Origin: Aeromonas sp. RU39B
Lineage (GTDB): Bacteria > Pseudomonadota > Gammaproteobacteria > Enterobacterales > Aeromonadaceae
Direction of reading: 5' to 3'
Length of the DNA: 64,000 nt
Assembly: GCF_900156095.1 (NCBI RefSeq)
Contig: NZ_FTMJ01000009.1
Span: 1-64,000, forward strand
A program made the translations under genes and the position numbers. This document shows, piece by piece, positions 51,479 to 60,869 of this stretch (positions are counted from its first letter, which is position 1; every line of letters begins with the position of its first letter). A model generated the notes under the pieces. That model did not search any database. It had not been told where the DNA came from and worked only from the letters and a program-made list of their open reading frames with translations.

Positions 51479-52561
51479 TCACTGCGTATTTTCAGCTCTG
51501 CCTGAAGCTGGCCAGGAGAGGATAAAGGTTGTTCCACCACACCCGGAGGGTTGGCACCTTGCCTGGCCGCCATGGGCTTCGATGATCGCTTTAACGACAG
51601 CGAGCCCCAGTCCGCTGCCACCGCTTTTTCGGGAGCGGGACGGTTCACCTCGGCGAAACGCCTCGAAAATGTAGGTCGCTGCTTCCTCCGCAATACCCGG
51701 GCCTTCATCTTCCACGCTTAAGGTAATGAGTGCCCCTGAGCTGAACAAACGCACGGTCAACACGCCGGGTTCGGCATGTTGCCGTGCATTCTCCAGTAGT
51801 GCCATTAGGGCTTGCCGTATTCGTAGCGCGTCGCAATAGACCTGCAGTGTCGGATCCAGCTCCTGCCTGAGCGTAAAGCCTTTCGCGGTCAGCGTTGCCG
51901 TGAAGGCCTCGATCACGCTACTGATCTCTTCGGCTAATGGGACCTCAACGAGCTGTAATTCTAAGTGGCCGCTGTCAGTGAGACTCAACACGCGTAAATC
52001 TTCAATCAAACCATTGAGGCCTTCAATCTGGCGTAACAATCCGTCAAAAATCTCGCTGCTGGGGGTGAATACCCCTTCTGCCAAGCCCTGCAAACGACCT
52101 CGCAAAATGGTGACTGGCGTTCGTAGCTCGTGGGCGATGGCGGCATTCCAAAACTCGCGCTCTCGGGTCATATCTTGCAGGCGTTCGGCCATGGTGTTGA
52201 AATCGCGCACCAGTTGCGCCGTCTCTCCCATGGCTTGTTGGTCCATGATTGCGCGCGAGTCGAGGTTGCCTTGCGCTACTTCACGCAGGCTGTGTGCGAC
52301 CGAGTTCAGGGGGGTAAGAATTCGGCGTGATAGCCGGATGGCGACCAACAAAGCCATAGCCAGTGCGACGATGACGGTACAACCGATCCAGATCATCTCA
52401 ACCCGTGAGGGGATCCAGGTCTCTGAAATACTGTTGGGAATGTAGGTGACCGCAATGGCGTAGAACACATAGGAGCCAAACACAGCGAGGAAGATGATGC
52501 CCAGCGTCATTACGGCCAGAGAGCGAATGATCTGCCCGCGCAAACCCGGAGTCGGTTTCAT
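51479..52561 (-). CDS. Sensor histidine kinase (AdeS/BaeS-like)
   Basis: 360 residues. Two membrane helices (about 15-38 and 55-77) flank a short periplasmic loop, followed by HAMP. The phospho-acceptor is H144 in AAIAHELRTPVTIL. The ATPase has an N box (LLENARQHA), DEGPGIAEEA, and a G box SGLGLAVVKAI. It overlaps the response regulator by four bases. Order and similarity suggest the AdeRS system that controls the AdeAB efflux pump in Acinetobacter; here it is divergent from a matching pump. Confidence 0.85.
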   Translation of the reverse strand: MKPTPGLRGQIIRSLAVMTLGIIFLAVFGSYVFYAIAVTYIPNSISETWIPSRVEMIWIGCTVIVALAMALLVAIRLSRRILTPLNSVAHSLREVAQGNLDSRAIMDQQAMGETAQLVRDFNTMAERLQDMTREREFWNAAIAHELRTPVTILRGRLQGLAEGVFTPSSEIFDGLLRQIEGLNGLIEDLRVLSLTDSGHLELQLVEVPLAEEISSVIEAFTATLTAKGFTLRQELDPTLQVYCDALRIRQALMALLENARQHAEPGVLTVRLFSSGALITLSVEDEGPGIAEEAATYIFEAFRRGEPSRSRKSGGSGLGLAVVKAIIEAHGGQARCQPSGCGGTTFILSWPASGRAENTQ

Positions 52562-53286
52562 GCATCGCCACCAAAGCGATAGCCAACCCCCCAGACGCTG
52601 ACTGGTACTCCTTGGATGCCGAGCACCTCAAGCTTTTTGCGTAGTTTGCTGATATGGCTGTCTACTGTACGTTCCAGGGTATCGCCTTCAGGCAGGCAGT
52701 TAACCAGCAGGTCTGCACGACTGAACACCCGTTTGGGTGCCCTCATGAGGCAGGCCAACAGCTTGAATTCGGTCAGCGTCAGGTCCAGAGGATGCTGCTG
52801 GCCATCGCGGTAGATGCTGGCCTCATGGCTGTCCAAATCGATCTGGAACTGGCCGACACGCAGCATCTGGGCTGTTGCAGGGGGGGTGGCGCGGGTTCGA
52901 CGCAACACAGCTTGGACTCGCGCTACCACTTCAGCGGGGTTGAAAGGCTTGACGACGTAGTCATCCGCGCCCAACCGCAGCCCCATCAGCTTGTCGATGT
53001 CTTGATCAAGTGCCGTCAGCATGATGACCGGAGTGTCACTTTTCGCGCGGATTTCACTGAGCACTTGCCAGCCATCAAGCTGCGGCATCAGCACGTCGAG
53101 TAGCAGCAGGTCGGGTTTCAGGGCGTGGTGCATCGCCAACGCCTGCTGACCATCGATAGCATGTTGAGCTCTTATCCCGCTGCGTTGCAGATAGGCAATC
53201 AGGATATCGGCGATCTCGACTTCATCCTCTGCAATTAATACCAGCGCAGAAGTCACAGGGCTCACACGTGCAGGGAGAGAGGACAT
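52558..53286 (-). CDS. Response regulator, OmpR family (AdeR/BaeR-like)
   Basis: 242 residues. The receiver domain has phospho-acceptor D64 in LLLLDVLMP and the strongly AdeR-like block IMLTALDQDIDKLMGLR. It ends in a winged-helix DNA-binding domain with LERTVDSHISKLRKKLE and GVGYRF. It is likely to activate the divergent RND genes through a direct repeat at 53327-53347. It is cotranscribed with the sensor kinase. Confidence 0.87.
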   Translation of the reverse strand: MSSLPARVSPVTSALVLIAEDEVEIADILIAYLQRSGIRAQHAIDGQQALAMHHALKPDLLLLDVLMPQLDGWQVLSEIRAKSDTPVIMLTALDQDIDKLMGLRLGADDYVVKPFNPAEVVARVQAVLRRTRATPPATAQMLRVGQFQIDLDSHEASIYRDGQQHPLDLTLTEFKLLACLMRAPKRVFSRADLLVNCLPEGDTLERTVDSHISKLRKKLEVLGIQGVPVSVWGVGYRFGGDA

Positions 53287-53326
53287 GGTCTGACTCTAAG
53301 ACGAGAGTACTGAATTTTATCACTCG

Positions 53327-53347
53327 CTCCACACTTTCTCCACACAG
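53327..53347 (+). promoter_or_regulatory. Direct repeat between the response regulator and the efflux genes
   Basis: CTCCACACTT (53327-53336) and CTCCACACAG (53338-53347) form a direct repeat with an 11-base period. OmpR-type regulators bind such tandem half sites. From memory, the AdeR box in Acinetobacter is a TTCCACACTT direct repeat in the same intergenic position, so the likeness is close. Confidence 0.6.
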
Positions 53348-53450
53348 CCTCGAATCATTCGCAATAGCTGCTTGCCATAATTTCGCCAAGATTCCCTCGT
53401 CGTTGATAACGCGCTGTCAGGGGGAAAGTGTTCAGCGAGGTGAGTAGGTT

Positions 53451-54602
53451 ATGTTTATCAAGCAGCGGCATCTGGGCCTTTTATTCGCAGGGTTTGCCGT
53501 GATGGGGTTGGTTGGTTGTGATGTCGCATCAGAAGCGCAAGAGCCGCCAGCTCCGGTCCAAGTCTCGGTAGTAACCCTCAAAACAGAAGATCTGTTGGTG
53601 ACCGAGGATCTGCCTGGCCGAGTTGCTGCTCTGCGTAACGCCGAGATTCGTGCGCAGATTGGCGGCATTGTGCAACGCCGCCTGTTTGAACAAGGGGCCG
53701 AGATCAAGGCCGGTTCTGTGCTGTTTCAGATTAACCCGGCCCCCTTCAAGGCTGATGTTGATAGTGCAGCAGCCTCCTTGCAGCGGGCTGAGGCTGTGTT
53801 TGTGCGAGCACGCATTCAGGTTGAGCGACTGACGCGCTTGATGCGATCGGAGGCGGTAAGTCGCCAGATGTATGACGATGCTGTTTCCCAGCGTGATCAA
53901 GCCGCTGCCGATGTGGCCCAAGCCAAGGCAGCCTTGGCGCGCAGCAAGCTGAATCTCGAATTTGCCAGCGTTGAGGCGCCGATATCGGGACGTATCGATC
54001 AAACACTGGTGAGCGAGGGAGTGCTGGTTTCGCCAACCGATGCTGCGCCCATGGCCAAGATTCTGCAAATCGACAAAGTCTATGTTGATGTGCGCCTGCC
54101 GGCTGCAGCATTGGATGCGTTGCGTCAGTTAGCTGACGCTACATCCGCGTCGTTGGCCGTCGAGATCCTCGGCAGTGATGGCAAGCCGCTTGGTATGCAG
54201 GGCCGTATTCTGTTTTCCGGCATTGAAGTGGATGCCGGAACCGGTGACGTATTGCTGCGCATTCTGGTCGATAACCCGCAGCGTCGTCTTCTGCCTGGCC
54301 TCTATGTTCAGGCGCGGATTCCTCGTGCGCATTACTCCGAATCGTTGAATGTGCCGCAACAGGCGGTCATCCGCACCGTGGGACAGGCCAGTGTGTGGGT
54401 GGTCGATGCTCAGGGTCAGGCACAACCTGTGGCCATCGAACTTGGTGAGCTGGTTGCCCGTCAATACCGGGTCGTGTCCGGGCTCAAGGCCGGACAACAG
54501 GTCGTTATTGAGGGGATCGAACGCCTGAGCCCGGGAACGCAGGTCGCCACGCATCCCTGGCAACCAGCTGCCAGCTCATTGATCAGCACCGATAAGCACT
54601 GA
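53451..54602 (+). CDS. RND efflux periplasmic adaptor (AdeA/AcrA-like)
   Basis: 383 residues. The lipoprotein signal has C23 in VMGLVGC. The membrane-fusion fold follows: barrel-sandwich hybrid (PGRVAALRNAEIRAQIGGIV), alpha hairpin (about 90-165), beta barrel (about 205-290) and membrane-proximal domain. It joins the inner-membrane pump to an outer-membrane channel. It lies 16 bases before the RND permease. No outer-membrane factor gene follows, so a TolC-type protein from elsewhere must be used. Confidence 0.9.
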   Translation: MFIKQRHLGLLFAGFAVMGLVGCDVASEAQEPPAPVQVSVVTLKTEDLLVTEDLPGRVAALRNAEIRAQIGGIVQRRLFEQGAEIKAGSVLFQINPAPFKADVDSAAASLQRAEAVFVRARIQVERLTRLMRSEAVSRQMYDDAVSQRDQAAADVAQAKAALARSKLNLEFASVEAPISGRIDQTLVSEGVLVSPTDAAPMAKILQIDKVYVDVRLPAAALDALRQLADATSASLAVEILGSDGKPLGMQGRILFSGIEVDAGTGDVLLRILVDNPQRRLLPGLYVQARIPRAHYSESLNVPQQAVIRTVGQASVWVVDAQGQAQPVAIELGELVARQYRVVSGLKAGQQVVIEGIERLSPGTQVATHPWQPAASSLISTDKH

Positions 54603-54618
54603 GTTCGGAGAGTTTGTC

Positions 54619-57600
54619 ATGCCACAATTTTTCATAAATCGCCCGGTATTTGCCTGGGTGATCGCCCTGTTTATTGTGCTGGCCGGGCTTATCGCTATCC
54701 CTCAGCTACCAGTCTCCCGCTATCCGTCAGTAGCTCCGGTATCGGTCTCTCTCTATGCCACCTATCCGGGAGCGACACCACAGACACTCAATGATTCCGT
54801 GGTCAGCCTGGTCGAGCGCGAGCTGGCGGGGGTCAAGAATCTGCTCTATTTCGAATCCTCGGTCGATGCGTCGGGCAGCGCGCAGATCACCGCCACCTTC
54901 AAGCCGGGCACGGATGCAGAGCTGGCTCAGGTTGATGTGCAAAACCGTATCAAATCCGTCGAACCTCGCCTGCCGCAAGCCGTGCGGCAAAACGGTTTGC
55001 AGGTGGAGTCTGCCAACTCGGGATTCTTGATGATGGTCGGCATGACCTCGCCCAATGGCCAGTTTGATGAGGTGGCGCTAAACGACTACATGGCACGCAA
55101 CATCGTTCAGGAGTTGCGCCAGATTGATGGTGTGGGGCGGGTACAGCTGTTTGGTGCCGAGCAGGCCATGCGTATCTGGGTCGATCCGAACAAGTTGGCT
55201 GCCTATGGCCTGACAATGAGCGAGGTGGCTCAGGCTATCGAGCAGCAGAATGCGCAGATAGCGCCCGGCCGGATCGGTGATGAGCCAACGCAACCGGGTC
55301 AGCGCCTTACTGTGCCCTTGACCATTCAGGGGCAACTGACTACGCCGGAGGAGTTTGCGGCGGTCGTTCTGCGAGCGGGTAGCGATGGCGCGAAAGTCGT
55401 GATCGGTGATGTGGCACGGGTGGAGCTGGGTTCACAGTCCTATGCGTTTTCTAACCGTCAGAATGGTGTTGCGGCAACGAGTGCGGCCATTCAGCTCTCG
55501 CCCGGCGCCAACGCGGTGCGCACCGCATCGGCTGTCCGTGAGCGGCTGGCCGAGCTGGCTCCGACCATACCGGCGGGGATGGCCTATTCGATCCCGTTTG
55601 ATACCGCCCCGTTCGTCAAAGTCTCTATCGAGAAGGTCATTCACACCCTGCTCGAAGCAATGGTTCTGGTGTTTCTGGTGATGTACCTGTTTTTACAGAA
55701 CCTGCGCTACACCCTGATCCCGGCGATTGTGGCGCCGATTGCACTGCTTGGCACCTTTACAGTGATGCTGCTGGCCGGTTTTTCAATTAACTCCCTGACC
55801 ATGTTCGGGATGGTGTTGGCCATCGGTATCATCGTGGATGACGCCATTGTGGTGGTGGAGAACGTGGAGAGGCTCATGGTGACTCAGGGGCTGTCGCCGC
55901 GAGAGGCGACTTCACGGGCCATGCGGGAAATTACTGGCGCGGTGATCGGTATTACTCTGGTGCTGACTGCCGTATTTATCCCCATGGCGTTCGCAAGTGG
56001 CTCGGTAGGCATCATTTATCAACAATTCACCCTGTCGATGGCCGTATCGATCCTGTTCTCGGCCTTCCTCGCCCTGACCTTGACCCCGGCACTGTGCTCG
56101 ACCCTGCTGCGGCCGGTTCTCAACCATCATCCGAAGGGTGGATTTTTTAGCGCATTCAACCGTCGCTTCGAGCAGCTGACCGTCAGCTACAGTGGACGCG
56201 TCGCCCGTCTGGCGACGCGCTGCGGGCGAATGATGGCAACCTTTGCTGCGATTTGTGCAGTGCTGCTGGTCGCGACCTGGCAGTTGCCTTCGTCCTTCCT
56301 GCCCGAAGAAGACCAGGGCTATTTCATGACCTCTATTCAGCTACCTACAGGGGCTACCAGTGAGCGCACGCTGGATGTGGTCAAAGCCTTTGAATCCCAT
56401 GTGGCGTCACGCCCGGTGCTGGAAACCAATCTGGTGGTACAAGGCTTCAGTTTCTCCGGCTCCGGCCCCAATGCGGCCATGGCGTTTACCATGCTAAAAG
56501 ATTGGGACCAACGTCATGGGGCTAGCACCAAAGAAGAGGCCGAGCTGGCGCAGCAAGCGATGGCAAACAGTGTCGAAGGCACTGTGATGAGCTTGATGCC
56601 ACCCGCTATCGACGATCTCGGCACGACCTCCGGGTTTACTCTTTACCTGCAGGATCGCGGCAACCGGGGTGAGGCAGCTCTGTTGGCGGCGCAGGCGCAA
56701 TTGCTGGCGTTAGCAGCCAAGAGCGAGGTGGTTAGCGATGTTTATCCGGATGGCCAGCCGCCTGGCGAAAGTATTCGGCTGGAGATCAATCGTCCCAAAG
56801 CCGAGGCTATGGGGCTCTCTTTTGCTACCGTGAGCAGTACCCTCTCGGCGGCGATGGGATCGCAGTACATCAACGATTTTCCCAACTCCGGCCGCATGCA
56901 GCAGGTGATTATGCAAGCTGACGCTCCGGCCCGTATGCAATTGGATGATGTGCTGGGACTGCGGGTGCGCAATGCTAATGGTGGCATGGTACCGCTGCGC
57001 GAAGTGGTCACCCCGGTATGGAGTGAATCTGCCCAGCAGATGATGCGCTTTCAAGGTATGCCCGCAGTAAGGATTGCCGGCAGCGCTGCGCCGGGTGTCT
57101 CCAGTGGCGCGGCGATGGCTGAGATGGAACACCTGGCCGCGCAATTGCCACAAGGTTTCGCTATTGCCTGGGTAGGGCAGTCGTTGCAAGAGCGTCAATC
57201 GGCGGCGCAGGCCCCGCTACTCATGCTGCTGTCAGCGCTGGTGGTCTTTCTGGTTCTGGCTGCACTCTATGAGAGCTGGTCAATTCCGCTGTCTGTCATG
57301 CTGGTGGTGCCACTGGGGTTGCTTGGGGCCGTAGCGGCCGTGATGTTGCGCGGCATGCCCAATGATCTGTTTTTTAAGGTCGGGATGATTACCATCATTG
57401 GCTTGTCGGCAAAGAACGCCATCCTGATCGTCGAGTTTGCCCGTCAGTTACATGCTGAGGGACGCACCTTGCTGGATGCCGCCGTCACCGCTGCACGCCT
57501 GCGCTTGCGCCCAATCCTGATGACCTCGCTTGCCTTTACTCTGGGTGTGGCTCCTTTGATGTTGGCGACGGGCGCCAGTGCAGAAACGCAGCATGCTATC

Positions 57601-57744
57601 GGCACCGGGGTCTTCGGCGGAATGATGAGCGGCACCCTGCTGGCGGTGTTCTTTGTGCCGGTCTTTTTTGTGTTTGTTACCGGCACACAGGAGCGCTTTA
57701 CCGCATGGCGCGCGCAGCGAACAACTCAAACACCAGAGAATTGA
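54619..57744 (+). CDS. RND multidrug efflux permease (AdeB-like, HAE1 family)
   Basis: 1041 residues with 12 membrane helices and two large periplasmic loops. It opens MPQFFINRPVFAWVIALF. The membrane proton-relay region holds GIIVDDAIVVVENVERLM, and the second half has GLSAKNAILIVEFARQLH. Several stretches (for example MRIWVDPNKLAAYGLTMSEV and the EKVIHTLLEAMVLVF block) resemble Acinetobacter AdeB more than E. coli AcrB. It exports amphiphilic drugs together with the upstream adaptor. The ATG at 54619 has GGAG upstream. A bidirectional terminator follows. Confidence 0.93.
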   Translation: MPQFFINRPVFAWVIALFIVLAGLIAIPQLPVSRYPSVAPVSVSLYATYPGATPQTLNDSVVSLVERELAGVKNLLYFESSVDASGSAQITATFKPGTDAELAQVDVQNRIKSVEPRLPQAVRQNGLQVESANSGFLMMVGMTSPNGQFDEVALNDYMARNIVQELRQIDGVGRVQLFGAEQAMRIWVDPNKLAAYGLTMSEVAQAIEQQNAQIAPGRIGDEPTQPGQRLTVPLTIQGQLTTPEEFAAVVLRAGSDGAKVVIGDVARVELGSQSYAFSNRQNGVAATSAAIQLSPGANAVRTASAVRERLAELAPTIPAGMAYSIPFDTAPFVKVSIEKVIHTLLEAMVLVFLVMYLFLQNLRYTLIPAIVAPIALLGTFTVMLLAGFSINSLTMFGMVLAIGIIVDDAIVVVENVERLMVTQGLSPREATSRAMREITGAVIGITLVLTAVFIPMAFASGSVGIIYQQFTLSMAVSILFSAFLALTLTPALCSTLLRPVLNHHPKGGFFSAFNRRFEQLTVSYSGRVARLATRCGRMMATFAAICAVLLVATWQLPSSFLPEEDQGYFMTSIQLPTGATSERTLDVVKAFESHVASRPVLETNLVVQGFSFSGSGPNAAMAFTMLKDWDQRHGASTKEEAELAQQAMANSVEGTVMSLMPPAIDDLGTTSGFTLYLQDRGNRGEAALLAAQAQLLALAAKSEVVSDVYPDGQPPGESIRLEINRPKAEAMGLSFATVSSTLSAAMGSQYINDFPNSGRMQQVIMQADAPARMQLDDVLGLRVRNANGGMVPLREVVTPVWSESAQQMMRFQGMPAVRIAGSAAPGVSSGAAMAEMEHLAAQLPQGFAIAWVGQSLQERQSAAQAPLLMLLSALVVFLVLAALYESWSIPLSVMLVVPLGLLGAVAAVMLRGMPNDLFFKVGMITIIGLSAKNAILIVEFARQLHAEGRTLLDAAVTAARLRLRPILMTSLAFTLGVAPLMLATGASAETQHAIGTGVFGGMMSGTLLAVFFVPVFFVFVTGTQERFTAWRAQRTTQTPEN

Positions 57745-57789
57745 AGTCCGGTAAAAAGCACGAATCGACGCCACATCGTACTAAAAACG

Positions 57790-57819
57790 AAAAAAGCCAT
57801 TGTAAACAATGGCTTTTTC
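57790..57819. terminator. Bidirectional terminator between the RND permease and yicC
   Basis: The 12-bp stem AAAAAGCCATTG / CAATGGCTTTTT with loop TAAA has a T run on the plus strand and a matching A run that gives T on the minus strand. Confidence 0.92.
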
Positions 57820-57838
57820 TTTAAATGAGCCGCGAGAA

Positions 57839-58702
57839 TTACTCGATATTTTGAATTTGCTCACGCATCTGTTCGATCAGCACTTTCAGCTCGACGGCGG
57901 ACTGGGTGACGTCGGCGTTGATCGACTTGGAGCCGAGGGTGTTCGACTCGCGGTTGAACTCCTGCATCATAAAGTCGAGACGACGGCCGCAGGCGCCACC
58001 TTTTTTCAGGATCTTGCAGGTTTCACCGATGTGCATCTGCAGGCGGTCGAGCTCTTCGGCTACGTCGATCTTCTGTGCCAGCAGCACCATCTCTTGCTCG
58101 AGGCGGGCCGGATCGAGCTCTACCTTGGCTTCTGCCAGCCGTTCGCTCAGTTTCTGACGCTGCCAGTCGAGGATCTGTGGCATCTGGCCACGCACCTTGA
58201 CGACTTCGACATTGATGGCGTCGAGGCGCTGCTCGATCAAGGCCTTGAGATTGGCCCCTTCGCTGGCGCGCGAGGCGATAAAGTCGGTAAGGGTTTCGTC
58301 AAAACCGGCCATCAGGGCGCTGTTGACGGCATCCATGTCCTGTTCGGCGGCAGCCATCACACCGGGCCAACGTAGCACGTCAACCGGGTTGAGTTGGCCC
58401 TGACCGGCCTTTTTCATTACCCAGTTGGCGCTCTCGATGATGAGCTTGGCCAGCTCTTCATTGATGTGCAGCTGACCGGCCCCGGCCTGGGCTGCTTCGA
58501 AGCGCAGGTTGCACTCCACCTTGCCGCGCTGCAGGGCGTTCCGAAAGCGCTCACGCAGCACAGGTTCAAGGCTGCGCAGTTGCTCCGGCATGCGGATGTA
58601 GGTCTCGAGGTAACGCTGGTTGACCGAACGGATCTCCCAGACGGCGGTACCCCAGTCGCCCTTGATTTCCTTGCGGGCGTAGGCGGTCATGCTGTGGATC
58701 AT
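57839..58702 (-). CDS. yicC: YicC-family endoribonuclease
   Basis: 287 residues, as in E. coli. It opens MIHSMTAYARKE, the family signature, and has a C-terminal DUF1732 part with the conserved EFNRESNTLGSKS. YicC is reported as an endoribonuclease that affects small-RNA turnover. It is divergent from rph with a 140-base gap, the usual neighbour arrangement. Confidence 0.95.
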   Translation of the reverse strand: MIHSMTAYARKEIKGDWGTAVWEIRSVNQRYLETYIRMPEQLRSLEPVLRERFRNALQRGKVECNLRFEAAQAGAGQLHINEELAKLIIESANWVMKKAGQGQLNPVDVLRWPGVMAAAEQDMDAVNSALMAGFDETLTDFIASRASEGANLKALIEQRLDAINVEVVKVRGQMPQILDWQRQKLSERLAEAKVELDPARLEQEMVLLAQKIDVAEELDRLQMHIGETCKILKKGGACGRRLDFMMQEFNRESNTLGSKSINADVTQSAVELKVLIEQMREQIQNIE

Positions 58703-58733
58703 GGGTGTGTCCCATTTGAGGAAAAGTACACAG

Positions 58734-58762
58734 AGTATACCCGTCGGGGGGGAAGGCGTCAG
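58734..58762 (-). promoter_or_regulatory. Candidate yicC promoter
   Basis: On the minus strand, -35 CTGACG (plus 58757-58762, 4 of 6), a 17-base spacer and -10 TATACT (plus 58734-58739, 5 of 6). It lies about 30 bases before the ATG. Confidence 0.55.
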
Positions 58763-58780
58763 CCGCGCTGGCCCTTCGGG

Positions 58781-58809
58781 CTGATATTTGCTGCCCGATC
58801 ACGTATACT
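58781..58809 (+). promoter_or_regulatory. Candidate rph-pyrE promoter
   Basis: There is a -35 CTGATA (58781-58786, 4 of 6), a 17-base spacer and a -10 TATACT (58804-58809). It is divergent from the yicC promoter and close to the rph ATG at 58843. Confidence 0.55.
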
Positions 58810-58842
58810 CTTGCGCCAATTCAAGCCAGTCCAGAGGTCATC

Positions 58843-59559
58843 ATGTCCCGTCCCAACGATCGCGCACTTGCTGCTGTCCGTCCGGTCACCATTACCCGCC
58901 AGTTCACCAAGCATGCCGAAGGGTCTGTGCTGGTTGAGTTTGGCAACACCCGGGTGCTGTGTACCGCCAGCGTCGATACCAGTGTGCCGCGCTTCCTCAA
59001 GGGCAAGGGCCAGGGCTGGGTCACTGCCGAATATGGCATGCTGCCGCGCTCCACCCACACTCGTATGAACCGCGAAGCGGCGTCTGGCAAGCAGGGTGGC
59101 CGCACCCTGGAAATTCAGCGCCTGATCGCCCGCTCCTTGCGTGCTGCGGTCGATCTGACAGCTCTCGGTGAGCACTCCATCACCGTGGATTGCGATGTGC
59201 TGCAAGCCGATGGCGGTACGCGCACGGCCTCTATCACCGGTGCCTGCGTGGCGCTGGTCGATGCCCTTAACTGGATGGTGGAGAAGGGCATGCTCAAGCA
59301 GAGCCCGCTCAAGCAGATGGTGGCCGCGGTATCGGTCGGCATCCATCAAGGTCAGGCGATCTGCGATCTGGAGTATGTCGAAGATTCTGCCGCCGAGACC
59401 GACATGAACGTGGTGATGACCGAAGATGGTCGCCTCATTGAGGTTCAGGGCACCGCCGAAGGCGAGCCGTTTACCCAGGAGGAGCTGATGACCATGCTGG
59501 CGTTGGCCCGTGATGGCATCGGCCAGATTATCGAGGTGCAGAAAGCCTCGCTGAAGTGA
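58843..59559 (+). CDS. rph: Ribonuclease PH
   Basis: 238 residues, the full family length. Phosphate-dependent 3' exonuclease that trims tRNA 3' ends. It has [17 protein letters not shown]-like and [16 protein letters not shown] motifs and ends VQKASLK. It is intact, unlike the frameshifted rph of E. coli K-12, whose shortening disturbs pyrE attenuation. An attenuator follows the stop by six bases. Confidence 0.96.
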   Translation: MSRPNDRALAAVRPVTITRQFTKHAEGSVLVEFGNTRVLCTASVDTSVPRFLKGKGQGWVTAEYGMLPRSTHTRMNREAASGKQGGRTLEIQRLIARSLRAAVDLTALGEHSITVDCDVLQADGGTRTASITGACVALVDALNWMVEKGMLKQSPLKQMVAAVSVGIHQGQAICDLEYVEDSAAETDMNVVMTEDGRLIEVQGTAEGEPFTQEELMTMLALARDGIGQIIEVQKASLK

Positions 59560-59565
59560 TATGGA

Positions 59566-59590
59566 AACGCGGCATTGGCCGCGTTTTTTG
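59566..59590 (+). terminator. pyrE attenuator / terminator after rph
   Basis: The 8-bp stem AACGCGGC / GCCGCGTT with loop ATTG is followed by a T run. It starts six bases after the rph stop and 50 bases before pyrE. In E. coli the equivalent structure is a UTP-sensitive attenuator: a ribosome close behind RNA polymerase prevents termination when pyrimidines are scarce. Confidence 0.83.
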
Positions 59591-59638
59591 TATCTGTTGT
59601 TTAACCCCCCACACCCAGCAATCAAGCAAGGAGCCAGG

Positions 59639-60280
59639 ATGAAAGCCTATCAGCGTCAATTTATCGAGTTTGCCCTGGAGAAACAGGTTCTGAAATTCGG
59701 TGAATTCACCCTGAAATCCGGTCGCAAGAGCCCCTATTTCTTCAACGCCGGTCTGTTTTGCAGTGGTCGTGATCTGGCCCGTCTCGGCCGGTTTTATGCC
59801 GCTGCCCTGATGGATGCCGGCATCCAGTATGATGTGTTGTTTGGACCGGCCTACAAGGGCATTCCGATTGCATCGGCCACCGCCGTGCAGTTGGCTGAGC
59901 AGCACGATGTCGACACCCCCTGGTGCTTCAACCGCAAAGAGGCCAAGGACCATGGCGAGGGTGGCAATCTGGTCGGCAGCCCGCTCAAAGGCCGCATCAT
60001 GCTGGTGGATGATGTGATCACCGCCGGAACCGCCATTCGCGAGTCGATGGATCTGATCCAGGCTAACGGTGCCACCCTGGCCGGGGTATTGATTGCGCTC
60101 GACCGTCAGGAGAAGGGCAAGGGTGAGCTCTCCGCCATTCAGGAAGTGGAGCGCGACTATCAGGCGCAGGTGATTGCCATCATCCAGTTGGGCGATCTGA
60201 TCACCTATCTGGAAGAGAAGCCGGAGATGGCCGATCAGCTGGTCGCCATGCGCGCTTATCGCGCGCAATACGGCATCTGA
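59639..60280 (+). CDS. pyrE: Orotate phosphoribosyltransferase
   Basis: 213 residues, as in E. coli. It converts orotate and PRPP to OMP in pyrimidine synthesis. The PRPP motif is [16 protein letters not shown]. The ATG at 59639 ([10 protein letters not shown]) has AAGGAG upstream; the frame is open for 26 further codons back through the attenuator but this is not coding. It is regulated by the preceding attenuator. Confidence 0.97.
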   Translation: MKAYQRQFIEFALEKQVLKFGEFTLKSGRKSPYFFNAGLFCSGRDLARLGRFYAAALMDAGIQYDVLFGPAYKGIPIASATAVQLAEQHDVDTPWCFNRKEAKDHGEGGNLVGSPLKGRIMLVDDVITAGTAIRESMDLIQANGATLAGVLIALDRQEKGKGELSAIQEVERDYQAQVIAIIQLGDLITYLEEKPEMADQLVAMRAYRAQYGI

Positions 60281-60295
60281 TCGAGTCAGCATAGG

Positions 60296-60320
60296 CGGGG
60301 CGTGCCAGACGCCCCGTTTT
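60296..60320 (+). terminator. Rho-independent terminator after pyrE
   Basis: The 8-bp stem CGGGGCGT / ACGCCCCG is followed by four T. Confidence 0.83.
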
Positions 60321-60339
60321 GATGACCAGGAGTCTGCCC

Positions 60340-60834
60340 ATGTCGCTTGCGACCTTTCATCGCCTGATTACGCTGCTGGATGTAGAGCAGGCCCGTTATC
60401 GGGTGGTGGAGCATGCCAGTGCCGGCAAATCGGAAGAGGTGGCCAGGCTGCGCGGCACCCAGCTGGGTCAGGGCGCCAAAGGCTTGGTGTGTCATGTCAA
60501 AGGGAATGGCATCAAATGCCACGTTCTGGCTGTACTGCCGGCCGACTGTCAGGCCAATCTGGCCGCGTTGGCACAGGGGCTGGGCGGCAGCCGGGCTGCG
60601 CTGGCCAGTCCGGCCGAGGTCACGGCGCTGACCGATTGCGTCTTTGGCGCCATCCCACCGTTCAGCTTTCATCCCGACTTGCTGCTGGTGGCCGATCCCC
60701 TGCTGCGCGAGCGATTTGACGAGCTGGCATTCAACGCCGGTACGCTGGAGCGTTCGCTCATCCTTGCCAGCGCCGATTATCAGCGCATTGCGGCGCCGCG
60801 CTGGCTGCCGTTTGCTAACCTCGTGACCACCTAG
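60340..60834 (+). CDS. yeaK: YbaK/EbsC-type aminoacyl-tRNA deacylase (YeaK-like)
   Basis: 164 residues (E. coli YeaK 167). The whole length aligns, including RGTQLGQGAKGLVCHVKGNG and CVFGAIPPFSFHPDL. YeaK hydrolyses mischarged aminoacyl-tRNAs in trans. The start at 60340 has AGGAG seven bases upstream; the frame is open seven codons earlier. Confidence 0.9.
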   Translation: MSLATFHRLITLLDVEQARYRVVEHASAGKSEEVARLRGTQLGQGAKGLVCHVKGNGIKCHVLAVLPADCQANLAALAQGLGGSRAALASPAEVTALTDCVFGAIPPFSFHPDLLLVADPLLRERFDELAFNAGTLERSLILASADYQRIAAPRWLPFANLVTT

Positions 60835-60869
60835 ATAAACGAAGGGGCGCAATGTGGCGCCCCTGTCGG

